Positions 30,497 through 30,524 of a stretch of DNA of 30,524 nt are shown here, piece by piece. Source of the stretch: Desulfarculales bacterium UBA702 (GTDB lineage: Bacteria; Desulfobacterota; Syntrophobacteria; Syntrophobacterales; Syntrophobacteraceae). The stretch's first letter is position 1. Each line of letters starts with the position of its first letter. The position numbers and the translations under genes are program-made. The DNA lies in the NCBI GenBank assembly GCA_002298165.1, contig DBMI01000079.1, positions 1-30,524 of the forward strand, read 5' to 3'. Under the pieces are notes generated by a model. The model was not told where the DNA came from. It worked only from the letters and a program-made list of their open reading frames with translations, and did no database searches.

Positions 30497-30524
30497 CAGC
30501 GGGTAGCCCGGAATTGTTTCCGGG

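Noticed and set aside
1..30524. CRISPR arrays, tRNA or rRNA genes
   Set aside because: No spaced direct repeats of CRISPR type and no cloverleaf or rRNA-like sequence were seen on reading both strands; a covariance search would be needed to be certain.

Overview
The window comes from a sulfate-reducing bacterium of the Desulfobacterota (old Deltaproteobacteria), most like Syntrophobacter and its relatives. The evidence is a dissimilatory-type, zinc-motif sulfate adenylyltransferase (sat), a four-heme c3-type cytochrome next to a 16-heme HmcA-like cytochrome, a beta-oxidation gene set, the redox repressor Rex, and a split F0 cluster (atpZ-atpI-atpB-atpE) behind hemL. All taxonomic statements are inference from gene content.

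Layout. 1-3480 (minus strand): a beta-oxidation set read thiolase, crotonase, acyl-CoA dehydrogenase (cut by the window start), with a near-consensus promoter in front of the thiolase. 3490-7718: a complete 4229-bp IS1-family transposon with perfect 18-bp inverted repeats, an 8-bp target duplication, one DDE transposase and four passenger genes (a two-membrane-segment protein, an XRE-ImmA/IrrE regulator-protease, a coupled 199-aa protein, and an 87-aa basic KGG-type protein). It lies between a K+ channel gene (7736-8785) and the thiolase promoter, one base from the -35 box. 9024-10619: sat and a small partner gene, closed by a terminator. 10730-11029: a small membrane/coiled-coil protein. 11484-18854: radical SAM/DUF2344 fusion, RNase G, hemL, atpZ, atpI, atpB, atpE, probably one or two transcripts, ending in a terminator. 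19054-19686: rex, with a palindromic operator candidate upstream and a 16-bp terminator stem downstream. 19882-23381: a GAF histidine kinase and a divergent triple-PAS/LuxR regulator. 23401-27021 (minus): a CoA-transferase/GNAT fusion and phosphoglucomutase. 27487-30272: membrane cytochrome b, tetraheme cytochrome c and 16-heme cytochrome c. 30339-30524: palindromic REP-like repeats.

How the genes work together. Sat activates sulfate for respiration; the thiolase, crotonase and dehydrogenase oxidise fatty acyl-CoA (or run in reverse); the CoA-transferase handles acyl-CoA/carboxylate exchange; the b- and c-type cytochromes would move electrons between the quinone pool and periplasmic carriers; the ATP synthase subunits use the ion gradient; Rex would read NADH/NAD+.

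Most interesting region. In the IS1-family element, the promoters of the transposase and of the 87-aa gene both have 17-bp spacers in which the same 15-bp, partly palindromic sequence fills the same 15 positions, but in opposite orientations. A sequence like the terminal repeat also overlaps the transposase promoter. This looks like an element-encoded regulatory circuit controlling transposition together with a cargo gene. Other points worth a look are the cysteine at the catalytic-glutamate position of the CoA-transferase, Na+-type ligands in the ATP synthase c subunit, and the compact 20-heme cytochrome module without HmcB/C/F partners nearby.
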